Assembly (NCBI RefSeq): GCF_003024715.1
Contig: NZ_PYLO01000001.1
Coordinates: 744,001-808,000 of the forward strand
Source: Clostridium fessum
Lineage (GTDB): Bacteria > Bacillota > Clostridia > Lachnospirales > Lachnospiraceae
Direction of reading: 5' to 3'
Length of the DNA: 64,000 nucleotides
The position numbers were made by a program, and so were the translations under genes. A model generated the notes under the pieces. The model saw only the letters and a program-made list of their open reading frames with translations. It did no database searches and was not told the DNA's origin. Numbering within the stretch: the stretch's first letter is position 1; every line of letters begins with the position of its first letter. Below are positions 9,123 through 18,412 of the stretch, piece after piece.

Positions 9123-12100
9123 CTATGCCTGCTTCACCAATCCTTCTACCGCATTCGTATACCGTCCTGTCACGATCAGGCTGACGGTTGAATCGATGAA
9201 CTGACCGATACTGTTGATCTTCTCCGGCGGGGCTGCATAGAATACCTGGAAGTGATTTTCTTCGAAATAACGGACCATCTGCTCGATCCGCTCTCTCGAC
9301 AATGCCGAGAATGCCTCGTCGATGAATGCCAGACGGGCGCAGCAGGTGTTTGCCGGGTAGCACTGCAAAAGACTCGCCGCCAGAATGATGAAATATGGGG
9401 TCTGCTTTTCGCCGTTGCTGGCGGAACCCTGTTTTTTTGATAACTCTGCCGTGATCTCAGTCTGTCCCTGACGGCTGCTGATCTCCATATCGTAAGAGAA
9501 ATATCTCCTGTAATCCGTGTATTCCCACTCATCTTCTTCCGCCAGAATGATACTCATAAACTCCTGAATATCATTCTCCATCTCCTCGTCGTCGCGCGCC
9601 GAATTCATATAGACCTGCGGGGAACTCATATATTTTTCCAGACGCCTGCAGATGCGGAAGAAGAGAGCGCGGTCTGGCTTTTCTTTCATCACAAACTTGT
9701 AGGTATCGTTGCCAAACGGCATATGGCGCAGTTCGCGGTTGATCGCGTCCATCTCACGTTTTGCCTCGCGGACATTCTCGTCAATCTCCGCCACGAAATC
9801 GTTCATAAACGCGCTCTCCAGTCGTCCTGCCTGCTCCTGCAGCTTCTGCTGGGCTTCCTCCACCTTGACGTGCGCCAGGTTCCGGTATTCTTCCCGGTAC
9901 CACGGGATGTAACCGATGCCGCGCTTTCCGACGTCGATTCCCGCCAGGCGGCAATACGCCAGCTGTGCGTCCTCCAGCTGGCGCTCCCGCTCTGCCAGCA
10001 TATTTTTGCTCTTGTCGATGGAAAGCTGTGTCGTCACGCGGATCGTGCCGCGCTTCTCGCTTTCGCGGTTATATTCCTCCAGCATCGCCTCTTTGAGTTC
10101 CATGTTGACAAGGCATTTTTCCTCATATGCCTTCTGGCATAAATAGATCTCCGTGCTGATACGGCCCAGTGTTCCTTCGCAGCCCTTTAAATCATTCTTA
10201 CAGCCGCCGAGCTCACTCTGGTTCTGGTTCACACTCTCATTTGCCTCGCGTGCCAGCCGTCCCGCCGTCTCCAGTTCTTTCAGGACTGCGGTAAAGTCCG
10301 GATTTGCCTCGATCTCCTCGCGGTCCTTTACCAGGCTGTCCCTGCGCTTTTTGCAGTCCTTCAGCCCATATGCCGCGCCAAAATCGTAGTGTCCGCCGTC
10401 CCAGTCGATCTCCTTGATCGCATCACGGTATTTGATAACCTGTGAAAGTGCCTCTTTATCGGCCCGCTGAACCACCTGTAATTCTTCCAGTTCTTTTCTG
10501 GACTGTTCCAGCTGGCAGCGGATCGCGTCTGCGCCGAGACACAGCTCGGTCCGTCTCATATCCATCATCGCAACCGCATAGCTCTTCGCCAGCATGCCAT
10601 CCCGCATGAGTCCGCCCTTCGGGTATTCATGCAGCTCTTCCAGATTTTCACAGAGATGAATGCCGTTTAACAGATAATTGGCGTAACGTCTCGCATAGAC
10701 GTTCGGAATCCGCAGAATCTCCGCCGCGGAACCTTCCACCGCCTCTGTTTCCGGAAGCTTATCCGTGATCACGACATTTCCATCATAGATCCGCTCTTTC
10801 TGTAAAATCTGCATCGCCTTATGGCAGTGCGCGCCGTCCACGATGATATAGAAACGCTTTCTTCCCAGAAATGTCTCAACCGCCTTTCTCCACTCCGGAG
10901 CGGTCACCTCCTGGACCAATTCGGCAAAAATGTGGACCTCGGTCTGGATACCCTGTTTTTCTAACCCTCTCTGAATCTTATTCCGGGCATTTTCCACCTC
11001 CGCCGGGAACACAAGGATATTCGATTCCAGACGGCGGATCTTCTCCTGCAGCGCCCCTATCTCTTTTTCGCGCTCTTTACACTGATCCTGCAGGTGGATC
11101 TTATTTTCCTCATAGATGCCGTCCTGACGGTGCACCTTCTCGCGGAATGCGTCAAACGCCTCCCGCTTCTTCGCCGTCTCCCCATCCGCCTGTTCCAGTG
11201 TCTCCAGATAGGTGTTTTCCGAGGATAAGGACGGAAGATCTGCTTCCAGAAGCTTGATAAGCGCGCTTATCTTCTTCTTCAATTTCAAAATCTGCGCCAG
11301 CTTGTCCTCCCAGTTCTTTTTCTCACGATCCGCTTCCTCGATCTGCCGTTTCAGGGAATCCAGGCTTTCCTGCATTCCCTTGACCATATCGTTATTTTCT
11401 GCAATTCGCAGGCGTTCCTGTGCAGCTTCCTGCTGTCTTGCGAGCTCTCCCGCCCGCTCGGTCAGGCGCCCGTACTGGTCTTTTAAAGCCTGATAACGGT
11501 TTTTCGTCTGCTTTTCTTCCTCTTCCTTCTCCCGGAGCGCCTGGTACGAAAGCATCAGCTCCCGGATGCGGAGTACCCGCTTTTTCTTCTCGTATTCGTC
11601 ACTCTGGCGAAGCACCTCTTCGAGCTGGATTTTGCCCTGTCTGAGACTCTCATAGAGTTCCCGCAGGCGCTCAAACTGGCGCTTCTGCTCGCGCAGTTCC
11701 TCCAGCGACTGGACTTTTCCCGGTTCCAGGACACAGTCCTGAATAAACTGGTCGATATTATTTTCCGGGTTAAATGCCATCATTTTCAGAAGCTTTGTCC
11801 GGTATTTAACTGCGTCCACGCGGAGTCCCAGTGCCCGGAGTACCGCCTCCGTGCCGCGGTCCCGTCCCATAAAAGAGGAAAGCTTCATCGCCTCGCCATT
11901 CACTGTCAGCTCATTTTTCGGCGTAATGCGGAGTGCATTTCCCTCAATCCGTGTAAAATCGATATCGTCAATCGCCGCCCCTGGACAGATAAACCAGCTG
12001 CTGACCGGCTTGCCAGACTCACTTGGAGACTCAATGCATACTCCGACCGTGAGCGGCTGCCCCAGCGTCGGATCGGAAAATTCCATCGCAATATAGCTGA

Positions 12101-12383
12101 CAACGCTGCCATTTCTCAAATAACGCGCCTCGCCATTACTGCGCGTGTCGCCGCGCACATAACCAAGCACCGTCCGGTCTCGGTCCTTCGCCGCCTTGTT
12201 AAACTGCGTGTTGCCCGTCAGGAGATAGGTCATCGCATCAAGCACCGTCGATTTTCCGCTTCCGTTGACACCGGTCACCAGGGTCGAACCTTCCAGCTCG
12301 ATACAGACATTCTGGAAACGCGACCACTGGACCATCAAAAGTTTTTTCGCCGATTTCCTATTCATGATCGTCTGATTCTTCAT
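9123..12383 (-). CDS. jetC: Wadjet SMC-like ATPase JetC
   Basis: 1086 residues. Walker A is GVNGSGKST at 38-46. Two long coiled-coil arms rich in E, K, R and Q follow, separated by a hinge-like region around residues 430-620. The C-terminal head has the signature-like SASNGEKQT near 987 and the Walker B LAFIDEAFSAL with D1022-E1023. This is the MukB-like motor that extrudes DNA loops in Wadjet. The start at 12383 has AGGAGG nine bases upstream; the gene overlaps the 3' end of jetB by 26 bp, implying coupled translation. Automated annotation would probably call it SbcC-like, but the neighbours make JetC the better name. Confidence 0.94.
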   Translation of the reverse strand: MKNQTIMNRKSAKKLLMVQWSRFQNVCIELEGSTLVTGVNGSGKSTVLDAMTYLLTGNTQFNKAAKDRDRTVLGYVRGDTRSNGEARYLRNGSVVSYIAMEFSDPTLGQPLTVGVCIESPSESGKPVSSWFICPGAAIDDIDFTRIEGNALRITPKNELTVNGEAMKLSSFMGRDRGTEAVLRALGLRVDAVKYRTKLLKMMAFNPENNIDQFIQDCVLEPGKVQSLEELREQKRQFERLRELYESLRQGKIQLEEVLRQSDEYEKKKRVLRIRELMLSYQALREKEEEEKQTKNRYQALKDQYGRLTERAGELARQQEAAQERLRIAENNDMVKGMQESLDSLKRQIEEADREKKNWEDKLAQILKLKKKISALIKLLEADLPSLSSENTYLETLEQADGETAKKREAFDAFREKVHRQDGIYEENKIHLQDQCKEREKEIGALQEKIRRLESNILVFPAEVENARNKIQRGLEKQGIQTEVHIFAELVQEVTAPEWRKAVETFLGRKRFYIIVDGAHCHKAMQILQKERIYDGNVVITDKLPETEAVEGSAAEILRIPNVYARRYANYLLNGIHLCENLEELHEYPKGGLMRDGMLAKSYAVAMMDMRRTELCLGADAIRCQLEQSRKELEELQVVQRADKEALSQVIKYRDAIKEIDWDGGHYDFGAAYGLKDCKKRRDSLVKDREEIEANPDFTAVLKELETAGRLAREANESVNQNQSELGGCKNDLKGCEGTLGRISTEIYLCQKAYEEKCLVNMELKEAMLEEYNRESEKRGTIRVTTQLSIDKSKNMLAERERQLEDAQLAYCRLAGIDVGKRGIGYIPWYREEYRNLAHVKVEEAQQKLQEQAGRLESAFMNDFVAEIDENVREAKREMDAINRELRHMPFGNDTYKFVMKEKPDRALFFRICRRLEKYMSSPQVYMNSARDDEEMENDIQEFMSIILAEEDEWEYTDYRRYFSYDMEISSRQGQTEITAELSKKQGSASNGEKQTPYFIILAASLLQCYPANTCCARLAFIDEAFSALSRERIEQMVRYFEENHFQVFYAAPPEKINSIGQFIDSTVSLIVTGRYTNAVEGLVKQA

Positions 12384-13044
12384 CGCCGTCTTCCTCCTCT
12401 TTTGTCAGCTCCGTTTCCCATTCGTCCTCACGGCTCCACTTTTCCTGCATCCGCCGGTTGACATTTTCCACAAATTTGCCAAACTCCTGTGGTTCCAGCA
12501 CAAACTGCATCGACGGATAAAGACAGATCCGGCAGTCCTCCTCGCCGAGCTTTCCAATCACCTGCAGAAGCTGATATTTAGTAAACAGCGTCAGAATCGA
12601 TGCAAAACTGCTCTTGTCAATCTGATCCCGAATGCCGTATTTTTCCATCTCATAGCGCAGATCGGTCACCGAAATCTCAATATTTTTCGAAAGATTTCCA
12701 GAACGCACCCGGTCCGCATAGAGAGTCCAGAGGCAGCATAAAACCACACTCTCCATCTTTTTGAGTGTCACATGGTTGATCTGCAGTTTTCCATTCTCGC
12801 CGAGATCCCGGCAGTTCTGCAGCATAATCACGCCATTTTCCCGGTCAATTACAATATCATATCCGATATATCCCAGGTACGCTGAAAATGGTTCCGAACG
12901 CTTGGAGACAAAATAGTACGCTTTTTTGCTGTCCTCGTCACGGTCGCGCACGATAAAGGTCTGCTTCAGAAGACGCCTGACACTTTTCTGGAACATGTCC
13001 TTCTCAGAGGATGTATATTCATTCCATATTTCTTCAAATCCCAT
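12358..13044 (-). CDS. jetB: Wadjet subunit JetB (DUF4194, MukE-like)
   Basis: 228 residues beginning MGFEEIWNEYTSSEKDMF. It is predicted to have two winged-helix-like units, as in MukE, with a segment DEDSKKAYYFVSKRSEPFSAYLGYIG typical in position of DUF4194 proteins. It ends with a strongly acidic tail (EEEDGDEESDDHE). It starts three bases after the jetA stop and overlaps jetC by 26 bp. It would bind the kleisin JetA and help close the SMC complex on DNA. Identification rests mainly on size and position between JetA and JetC. Confidence 0.88.
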   Translation of the reverse strand: MGFEEIWNEYTSSEKDMFQKSVRRLLKQTFIVRDRDEDSKKAYYFVSKRSEPFSAYLGYIGYDIVIDRENGVIMLQNCRDLGENGKLQINHVTLKKMESVVLCCLWTLYADRVRSGNLSKNIEISVTDLRYEMEKYGIRDQIDKSSFASILTLFTKYQLLQVIGKLGEEDCRICLYPSMQFVLEPQEFGKFVENVNRRMQEKWSREDEWETELTKEEEDGDEESDDHE

Positions 13045-13047
13045 GTT

Positions 13048-14463
13048 TTATTTCTCCTTCCGGCGTTCGATTTTAAAGCGCCGCAGAAGCATCTGCTGCG
13101 TTTCCAGATAACCATCCTCCGCCTGTATCTCATACCCATTTTCCGAACCATAGGCAACCGCCGAGAGCGCGCTTAAAAGATCCCGCTTGCTCTTCATCGG
13201 AACCTCCTCGCTGGATATCTCCGTCCGATCTCCTAAAAGCGCCTCCAGATAATTCTTCATCTTATCCTTCGAATACGGGTTCTCTGCCTCCCTCTCCTGT
13301 GCCTCCCTCGCACGATCGATGTCCTCCTGTGTCATTTCTTCCAGCTTTGCATAGGTTGCCTCGCGGATCATCTGCTCCCGTCGCGGATAGCGGATCGAGT
13401 CGGTATCGATAAACTCATTATTTTCCAGCAAAAACAACCCGTTCATCGACTCCGGCAGTTCTTCCTTCCAACCGAGTGTGTTCATCTCCGCCGCAATCAC
13501 GCGGATCGTCTGCTCGACATGCCCGCGCACATCGCTGTCCCGGTTTTGAAGAAATCTCGCGCGTCCAATCGCAATCTGTAAATAGATATTAATTTTATGC
13601 TTGATATCCCGCATGATCTGGTCGTAATCGACTGAGAAAAACTGCAGAATCGTCTGGATCATATCCAGCACCTTATTCTCCGCCTCAATGTGTTCCAGTT
13701 CTTCTTCCTTCGCGCATCCCGCCACCAGGCCCTCAAACAGCTCCTGCCGGTTCTGCATCGCTTCCAGCTTTGACCGGATAAAGGAACGGTACATATGAAT
13801 ATTCTGCTGTTTTGTCAGACGCGCGTACTCGCGGATAAAATCGCCCTCACAGTATTCGAGGACGTTCTCGGTCAGACTTTCCAGGCTTTCCTCGCGCACC
13901 ATCCGCTCGATGATTTTTTTGATAAAGGTCGCCAGGCGCTTGAGCGCACCGGAGAGCTGTTTCGCGTTGCGGTAGACCGAGCGCAGCGCATTGACATAGA
14001 TATCCGGTTCCCACTGGTCGGGATTCTGCAAAATATTATAAATATTGAAAATATAACTTGAAAATTCTTCCCACTCCGGCTTCATCATCTTCTGGAGAAA
14101 TTCTGCCAGAAAGACGCCCTGCTCCGTCATCATGATATGCTTCTCATACGTCGCATCGTCCGTGTCCTCCTCCAGCCATCCGACCTCTTTCGAGCAGAAT
14201 TTGCGGATCACGGAATTGGCAAGCTGGTTGTAATTCCGGTCGGTTGTCATCTCATCGTCCAAATAATCAATGTGATTCTCCAGAAGATAGATGGCAAGCG
14301 CATCCCGGATGCGGCTGCGGGCAATGCGGTAGGTGATCTCCCGGTCATACTCATGATAAATGAGCAGAAGACAGTCCGAATAAATGCGGTTGCTGCTGCC
14401 GCTTGCCAGGCAGTTGAAAAAGCCGATTGGGAGAGCGTCAAAAAGGTTTTTATTTATACTCAC
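13048..14463 (-). CDS. jetA: Wadjet kleisin-like subunit JetA
   Basis: 471 residues from a GTG start at 14463, preceded by GGAAGGAATACACC. The protein is mostly helical and soluble, with a winged-helix-like N-terminus and a middle helical domain around RNAKQLSGALKRLATFIKKI. Length and gene order fit JetA. The sequence looks more like the DUF5716 type found in Firmicutes Wadjet (type II) than the DUF3375 type I, but I judge this from memory of the families. JetA acts as the kleisin that links the JetC heads and JetB. It is the first gene of the four-gene operon. Confidence 0.87.
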   Translation of the reverse strand: MSINKNLFDALPIGFFNCLASGSSNRIYSDCLLLIYHEYDREITYRIARSRIRDALAIYLLENHIDYLDDEMTTDRNYNQLANSVIRKFCSKEVGWLEEDTDDATYEKHIMMTEQGVFLAEFLQKMMKPEWEEFSSYIFNIYNILQNPDQWEPDIYVNALRSVYRNAKQLSGALKRLATFIKKIIERMVREESLESLTENVLEYCEGDFIREYARLTKQQNIHMYRSFIRSKLEAMQNRQELFEGLVAGCAKEEELEHIEAENKVLDMIQTILQFFSVDYDQIMRDIKHKINIYLQIAIGRARFLQNRDSDVRGHVEQTIRVIAAEMNTLGWKEELPESMNGLFLLENNEFIDTDSIRYPRREQMIREATYAKLEEMTQEDIDRAREAQEREAENPYSKDKMKNYLEALLGDRTEISSEEVPMKSKRDLLSALSAVAYGSENGYEIQAEDGYLETQQMLLRRFKIERRKEK

Positions 14464-14596
14464 GGTGTATTCCTTCCATATATTTATCTGTATTTATGTT
14501 TCTGATTTTCCTGAATATTTCAATATCTGAAAACACCTAACTACCAGCTCTTCCAAAAAACGAAAAGCCGGCAGTCTCAGTCGTTTCTTCTTAATA

Positions 14597-14626
14597 ATTA
14601 TATACTCTATACCGGGAAAATGGCAA
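14597..14626 (-). promoter_or_regulatory. Probable promoter of the jetABCD operon
   Basis: On the minus strand TTGCCA (14621-14626) is followed after 18 bases by TATAAT (14597-14602). The start would lie near 14590, giving a leader of about 127 bases before the jetA GTG. Confidence 0.6.
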
Positions 14627-14655
14627 GGCTGGGACTGTTTGGACTTTGATTCCGG

Positions 14656-15558
14656 TTATTTCAAAGAGACGTTTCTTCCTTTATTTAACGTACTCACAAA
14701 CTGCATCACACATTTCGTCAGCTTCGCAATGCTTTCACTTTCCTCCGCCCCCGGCTTCATACCCATTCCTATTTCCCGGATGCAGGTCGGGGAAACCGGA
14801 ACGCAGTAGACATCTTCAGTATTTCCGCGGATCATCAGTTCAGACATCATTGAAATGCCCAGCCCTTTTCCCACCATGCGGATCACCGTCTCATCATCCA
14901 CATAGACAGACTGCTCCTTTGCCCTGACTCCCTCTTTTGCAAATGCGGCGTGTACATCGATGTCAAACCGCCCGTACGGCATCAGGAAATCTTTTCCTTC
15001 AAATTCACGCAGCGGAAATTCTTTGCGCCCATTTAAGGGATACTGCTTTGGCAGAATTGCATACAAAAGTTCATGATACAGCGGAATCCACTCGCATTTC
15101 GGTTCTTTCTGTCTGCTCGCAAAAATGACATCCGTCTTTCCGCTCTGTAATAATTCAAATGGTTCCAGCGCATGATCGACCATGCGGAGATCAACGTCCA
15201 CCTTCGGGCAGAGGCGGCGGAACCGGTATAAAATCTCCGGCATCCAGTACATCGCGATGCTCGCATATGCCGCCACACGGATCGACTCCTCCTGCTGTTC
15301 CCGCACCGCCTGAATTTTATTTTCCAGGGTGGCATTTGCCTGCAAAAACTGGCGGATATCCGGCAACAGGTTTTCTCCCGCCTCCGTCAGCGCGATGCCG
15401 CTGTAACTGCGGCGGATCAACGGAAATCCAATCTCCCGCTCCAGGCTGTCCACCAGATGGGTCAGCCCCGACTGCGTGTAGCCAACTACCTCGGATGCTT
15501 TCGAAAAACTTCCAAGATCTACCGCCGTCATCAATATTTCCAGTTTTTTGGCATCCAT
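14656..15558 (-). CDS. LysR-family transcriptional regulator
   Basis: 300 residues. The N-terminal helix-turn-helix is clear (LGSFSKASEVVGYTQSGLTH then HLVDSLEREIGFPLIRRS). It is followed by the linker helix and a periplasmic-binding-protein-like effector domain starting EESIRVAAYASIAM. It is divergent from brnQ with a 275-bp gap holding a 133-bp repeat, so it is the natural candidate to regulate brnQ and the following lipoprotein gene. This is inferred from position only. The effector is unknown. Confidence 0.9.
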   Translation of the reverse strand: MDAKKLEILMTAVDLGSFSKASEVVGYTQSGLTHLVDSLEREIGFPLIRRSYSGIALTEAGENLLPDIRQFLQANATLENKIQAVREQQEESIRVAAYASIAMYWMPEILYRFRRLCPKVDVDLRMVDHALEPFELLQSGKTDVIFASRQKEPKCEWIPLYHELLYAILPKQYPLNGRKEFPLREFEGKDFLMPYGRFDIDVHAAFAKEGVRAKEQSVYVDDETVIRMVGKGLGISMMSELMIRGNTEDVYCVPVSPTCIREIGMGMKPGAEESESIAKLTKCVMQFVSTLNKGRNVSLK

Positions 15559-15668
15559 GCCGCACCTCCTTTTAGAATATTACATTTTGTCATATTTCTA
15601 TTATAAACTAGATTTTCACAAACCACAAGGAAGGCTTTATAATGATGATTAGAAAAGAGTTTTCAATT

Positions 15669-15801
15669 GTTATTGTTCACGGGTAGGCACTTTTGGAACC
15701 GAAAGTGCCGTAAGAAAACGTGGTGGCAGCAGGAATTTGCCGTATTTAAATGTGAAGCCACGGCAAATTCCGTTACTGGACACGTATGCGTGAACAGTAA
15801 C
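15669..15801 (+). mobile_element. Family A miniature repeat, full copy, 133 bp
   Basis: Terminal repeats GTTATTGTTCAC (15669-15680) and GTGAACAGTAAC (15790-15801) bound a non-coding element flanked by the exact 8-bp duplication TTTCAATT at 15661-15668 and 15802-15809. Internally there are three hairpins: GGCACTTT/AAAGTGCC, GGAATTTGCCG/CGGCAAATTCC, and a 30-bp palindromic right end beginning GTTACTG. It is nearly identical to the copy at 29752-29884. The element ends 32 bp before the brnQ start, so it is either in the brnQ leader or just upstream of its promoter. Confidence 0.9.
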
Positions 15802-15833
15802 TTTCAATTTTCATGTAAAAGGAGTGAGCATCT

Positions 15834-17219
15834 ATGACGCAGACCTGTCTTTCCCATAAGCAGCGGCTTTTAGTTGCCGGAACATTATTCGGCATGTTCT
15901 TCGGCGCCGGAAATCTGATTTTTCCGGTGCACCTCGGTCAGCTTGCCGGACGCCAGTTTCTCCCGGCAACGATTGGGTTTATTCTGACTGCCGTCGGCAT
16001 TCCGATCCTGGGCGTTGCCGCAATCGGAAACACCCATTCGGAGGGACTTCAGGATCTGTCCCGCCGCGTCGGACGCAGATATAGCTATTTCTTTACCTGT
16101 CTGCTCTACCTGACAATCGGACCGTTTTTCGCTATTCCGCGGTGCGCTACGACCTCCTTTACCGCCGGAGTCAGACCTCTTTTAGGAACACAGCTTTCCG
16201 AACAGACTATGCTGTTTTTGTTTTCGCTGATCTTCTTTGCGCTGGTGTTTGTATTTTCCATTCGTCCAGGCAGCATCACGCTCTGGATCGGAAAAATCAT
16301 CAATCCGCTGTTTCTTCTGTTTCTAGGTGTTCTGATTGTGACTGCCCTGCTTCATCCGAGCATCGCGGTTTCAGGGGCAGTTCCCGACGCCTCTTATCAG
16401 AATGGAGCTTTCTTTTCCGCGCTCTCCCAGGGCTATGAAACCATGGATGCGATTGCCGGGCTCGCATTCGGGATCGTGGTCGTTTCGGTTATCCGCCAGA
16501 TGGGCGTGCAGGAAGATTCAGCCATTGCAAAAGAAGTTCTCCATTCCGGTATGCTGGCCGGGCTTCTGATGGCATTTATCTATCTGCTTACTATCCTGAT
16601 TGGGGTACAGTCACTGGGACAGTTCGAACTTTCAGAAAACGGCGGCATTGCCCTCTCCCAGATTGCAAACTACTACCTTGGACGGATGGGAACCTGGATC
16701 CTCGCCATCGCGATCACCTTCGCCTGCCTCAAGACCTCCATCGGGCTTGTAACGAGCTGTGCGGAAACCTTTGTGAAACTGTTTCCCCATGCCCTTTCCT
16801 ACCGTGCATGGGCGGTCGTTTTTACCCTTTTTTCACTCATTGTATCAAATGTGGGGCTGTCCGCTATCATCACTTACTCGGTTCCTGTTTTGATGCTGAT
16901 TTATCCGCCAGCCATCACGCTGATTCTCCTGGCGCTGGTTGGAAATGCATTCCAGCATGACAAAAAAGTCTATGTCTGCGTTACCATCTGTACCTGGGCA
17001 GCTTCCATCTTTGACTTTTTAGCAGCTCTGCCGGACGAAATGCAGTCTGCTCTGCATCTGGAACCCGTCATCGCAGTTGCCAGACAGACGCTTCCGCTGT
17101 TTGATTTGAACCTCGGATGGATTCTGCCGTCGCTTGTCGGGCTTTGTATTGGACTTCTCCGGAGACGGAAAGAAAAGTCAGCAGACCACTCACACCTTCC
17201 TGTATTCCCCATATCTTAA
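15834..17219 (+). CDS. brnQ: Branched-chain amino acid:cation symporter BrnQ
   Basis: 461 residues with about 12 hydrophobic segments. The opening LFGMFFGAGNLIFPVHLGQLAG is the hallmark of the BrnQ/LIVCS family. It imports leucine, isoleucine and valine with sodium or protons. AAAGGAGTGAGC lies upstream of the ATG. A lipoprotein gene follows 28 bp after the stop, and a divergent LysR gene lies upstream. The start of the gene abuts a mobile repeat, which may supply or disturb upstream control. Confidence 0.93.
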   Translation: MTQTCLSHKQRLLVAGTLFGMFFGAGNLIFPVHLGQLAGRQFLPATIGFILTAVGIPILGVAAIGNTHSEGLQDLSRRVGRRYSYFFTCLLYLTIGPFFAIPRCATTSFTAGVRPLLGTQLSEQTMLFLFSLIFFALVFVFSIRPGSITLWIGKIINPLFLLFLGVLIVTALLHPSIAVSGAVPDASYQNGAFFSALSQGYETMDAIAGLAFGIVVVSVIRQMGVQEDSAIAKEVLHSGMLAGLLMAFIYLLTILIGVQSLGQFELSENGGIALSQIANYYLGRMGTWILAIAITFACLKTSIGLVTSCAETFVKLFPHALSYRAWAVVFTLFSLIVSNVGLSAIITYSVPVLMLIYPPAITLILLALVGNAFQHDKKVYVCVTICTWAASIFDFLAALPDEMQSALHLEPVIAVARQTLPLFDLNLGWILPSLVGLCIGLLRRRKEKSADHSHLPVFPIS

Positions 17220-17247
17220 TAGTATGAACGAACCGCAGGAGGCAACC

Positions 17248-18264
17248 ATGAAACGAAATAAATTTGCAGCTGCCCTGGCTGTGCTCACCCTGCTTACTAC
17301 CCTGACCGGGTGTGGACAGGCGAAGGAGACGGGCGGGGCGCTTGAACCGGTCACACTCAATGAGGTAGCCCACTCGATTTTTTATGCGCCGCAGTACGCC
17401 GCCATCGAGCTGGGCTATTTTAAGGATGAGGGCATCGCTCTGACACTCGTAAACGGTGCCGGTGCCGACAAGGTTATGACCGCGCTCATCTCCGGGGACG
17501 CCGATATCGGATTTATGGGCTCAGAGGCAAGTATCTATGTCTACCAGGAAGGTTCCGCCGATTATGCCGTCAATTTTGCCCAGCTGACCCAGCGTGCCGG
17601 AAACTTCCTCGTTGGACGAAGCGCCGAACCAGACTTTTCCTGGCAGGATCTGAAAGGCAAAAAGGTGCTTGGCGGGCGTGCGGGTGGAATGCCGGAAATG
17701 GTCTTTGAGTATATTTTAAAGAAAAATGGCATCGATCCAAAAAATGACCTGACCATCGATCAGAGTATCAATTTCGGGCTGACAGCGGCGGCGTTTACGA
17801 GTAATGATGCGGATTACACGGTCGAGTTCGAGCCCTTCGCCACCACCCTTGAAACCGAAGGAAATGGCACCGTTGTTGCCTCGCTCGGCGTCGATTCCGG
17901 TTATGTCCCCTACACCGCCTACTGTGCAAAGCAGAGCTATCTAAATAGGCATCCGGAAATTATCCAGTCGTTCACGAATGCCATCCAGAAGGGCTTAGCT
18001 TACGTCAACTCCCACAGTGCGGATGAAATCGCCGAGACAATCCAACCTCAGTTTCCGGAAACAGACCGCGCGGCAATCGCCCACATTGTTGAACGCTACA
18101 AAGCGCAGGACACCTGGAAAAATGATACCATTTTCCACAGGGACAGCTTTGAGCTTCTGGAAAATATTCTGGAAGAAGCAGGTGAACTCAAGGAACGGAT
18201 TCCTTATGAAAAACTGGTAACGACCACGTATTCTGAAAAAGCGGCTGGATTGCAGAATGAATAA
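17248..18264 (+). CDS. Orphan ABC-type substrate-binding lipoprotein (NMT1/SsuA-like)
   Basis: 338 residues from the ATG at 17248, which has GCAGGAGGCAACC in front. The signal MKRNKFAAALAVLTLLTTLT ends at a lipobox cysteine (LTGC). The mature part reads VTLNEVAHSIFYAPQYAAIE and GYFKDEGIALTLVNG, then GADKVMTALISGDADIGFMG. This is the classic layout of NMT1/THI5/SsuA proteins that bind thiamine precursors, sulfonates or nitrate-like ligands. No permease or ATPase gene is next to it; its partner would have to be elsewhere. It appears cotranscribed with brnQ, an unusual pairing. Confidence 0.88.
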   Translation: MKRNKFAAALAVLTLLTTLTGCGQAKETGGALEPVTLNEVAHSIFYAPQYAAIELGYFKDEGIALTLVNGAGADKVMTALISGDADIGFMGSEASIYVYQEGSADYAVNFAQLTQRAGNFLVGRSAEPDFSWQDLKGKKVLGGRAGGMPEMVFEYILKKNGIDPKNDLTIDQSINFGLTAAAFTSNDADYTVEFEPFATTLETEGNGTVVASLGVDSGYVPYTAYCAKQSYLNRHPEIIQSFTNAIQKGLAYVNSHSADEIAETIQPQFPETDRAAIAHIVERYKAQDTWKNDTIFHRDSFELLENILEEAGELKERIPYEKLVTTTYSEKAAGLQNE

Positions 18265-18276
18265 CTAGCAAAAAAG

Positions 18277-18412
18277 AATGTGCCTTGGCACATCCGGGCG
18301 TCTCGCGCGGTCGCTTGCGACAACCTACATCTTCGCGCGAGTGCGCATCATTGGCACGTTAGTGCCTTTTTGTGTAATAGGAAATTCCAAGGAATTTCCT
18401 ATTACACAAAAA
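18277..18412 (+). repeat. Highly structured intergenic element with nested hairpins
   Basis: The region contains TGTGCC/GGCACA, an outer CTCGCGCG/CGCGCGAG stem enclosing GTCGC/GCGAC, then GGCAC/GTGCC. It ends with a 22-bp perfect hairpin (18367-18388 with 18391-18412, two-base loop). Direct repeats CAAAAAAG occur at 18269-18276 and 18407-18414. The upper part is GC-rich compared with its surroundings. It could be a dispersed repeat or a structured RNA; I cannot decide which. Confidence 0.55.

Noticed and set aside
9123-12383. Calling the large ATPase SbcC
   Set aside because: A true SbcCD pair is at 52760-56742, and the neighbours here are JetA, JetB and JetD.
14464-14596. Possible attenuator in the jetA leader (GCCGGC followed by T-rich sequence)
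   Set aside because: Only a five-base pairing supports a stem, so a terminator or attenuator cannot be claimed.
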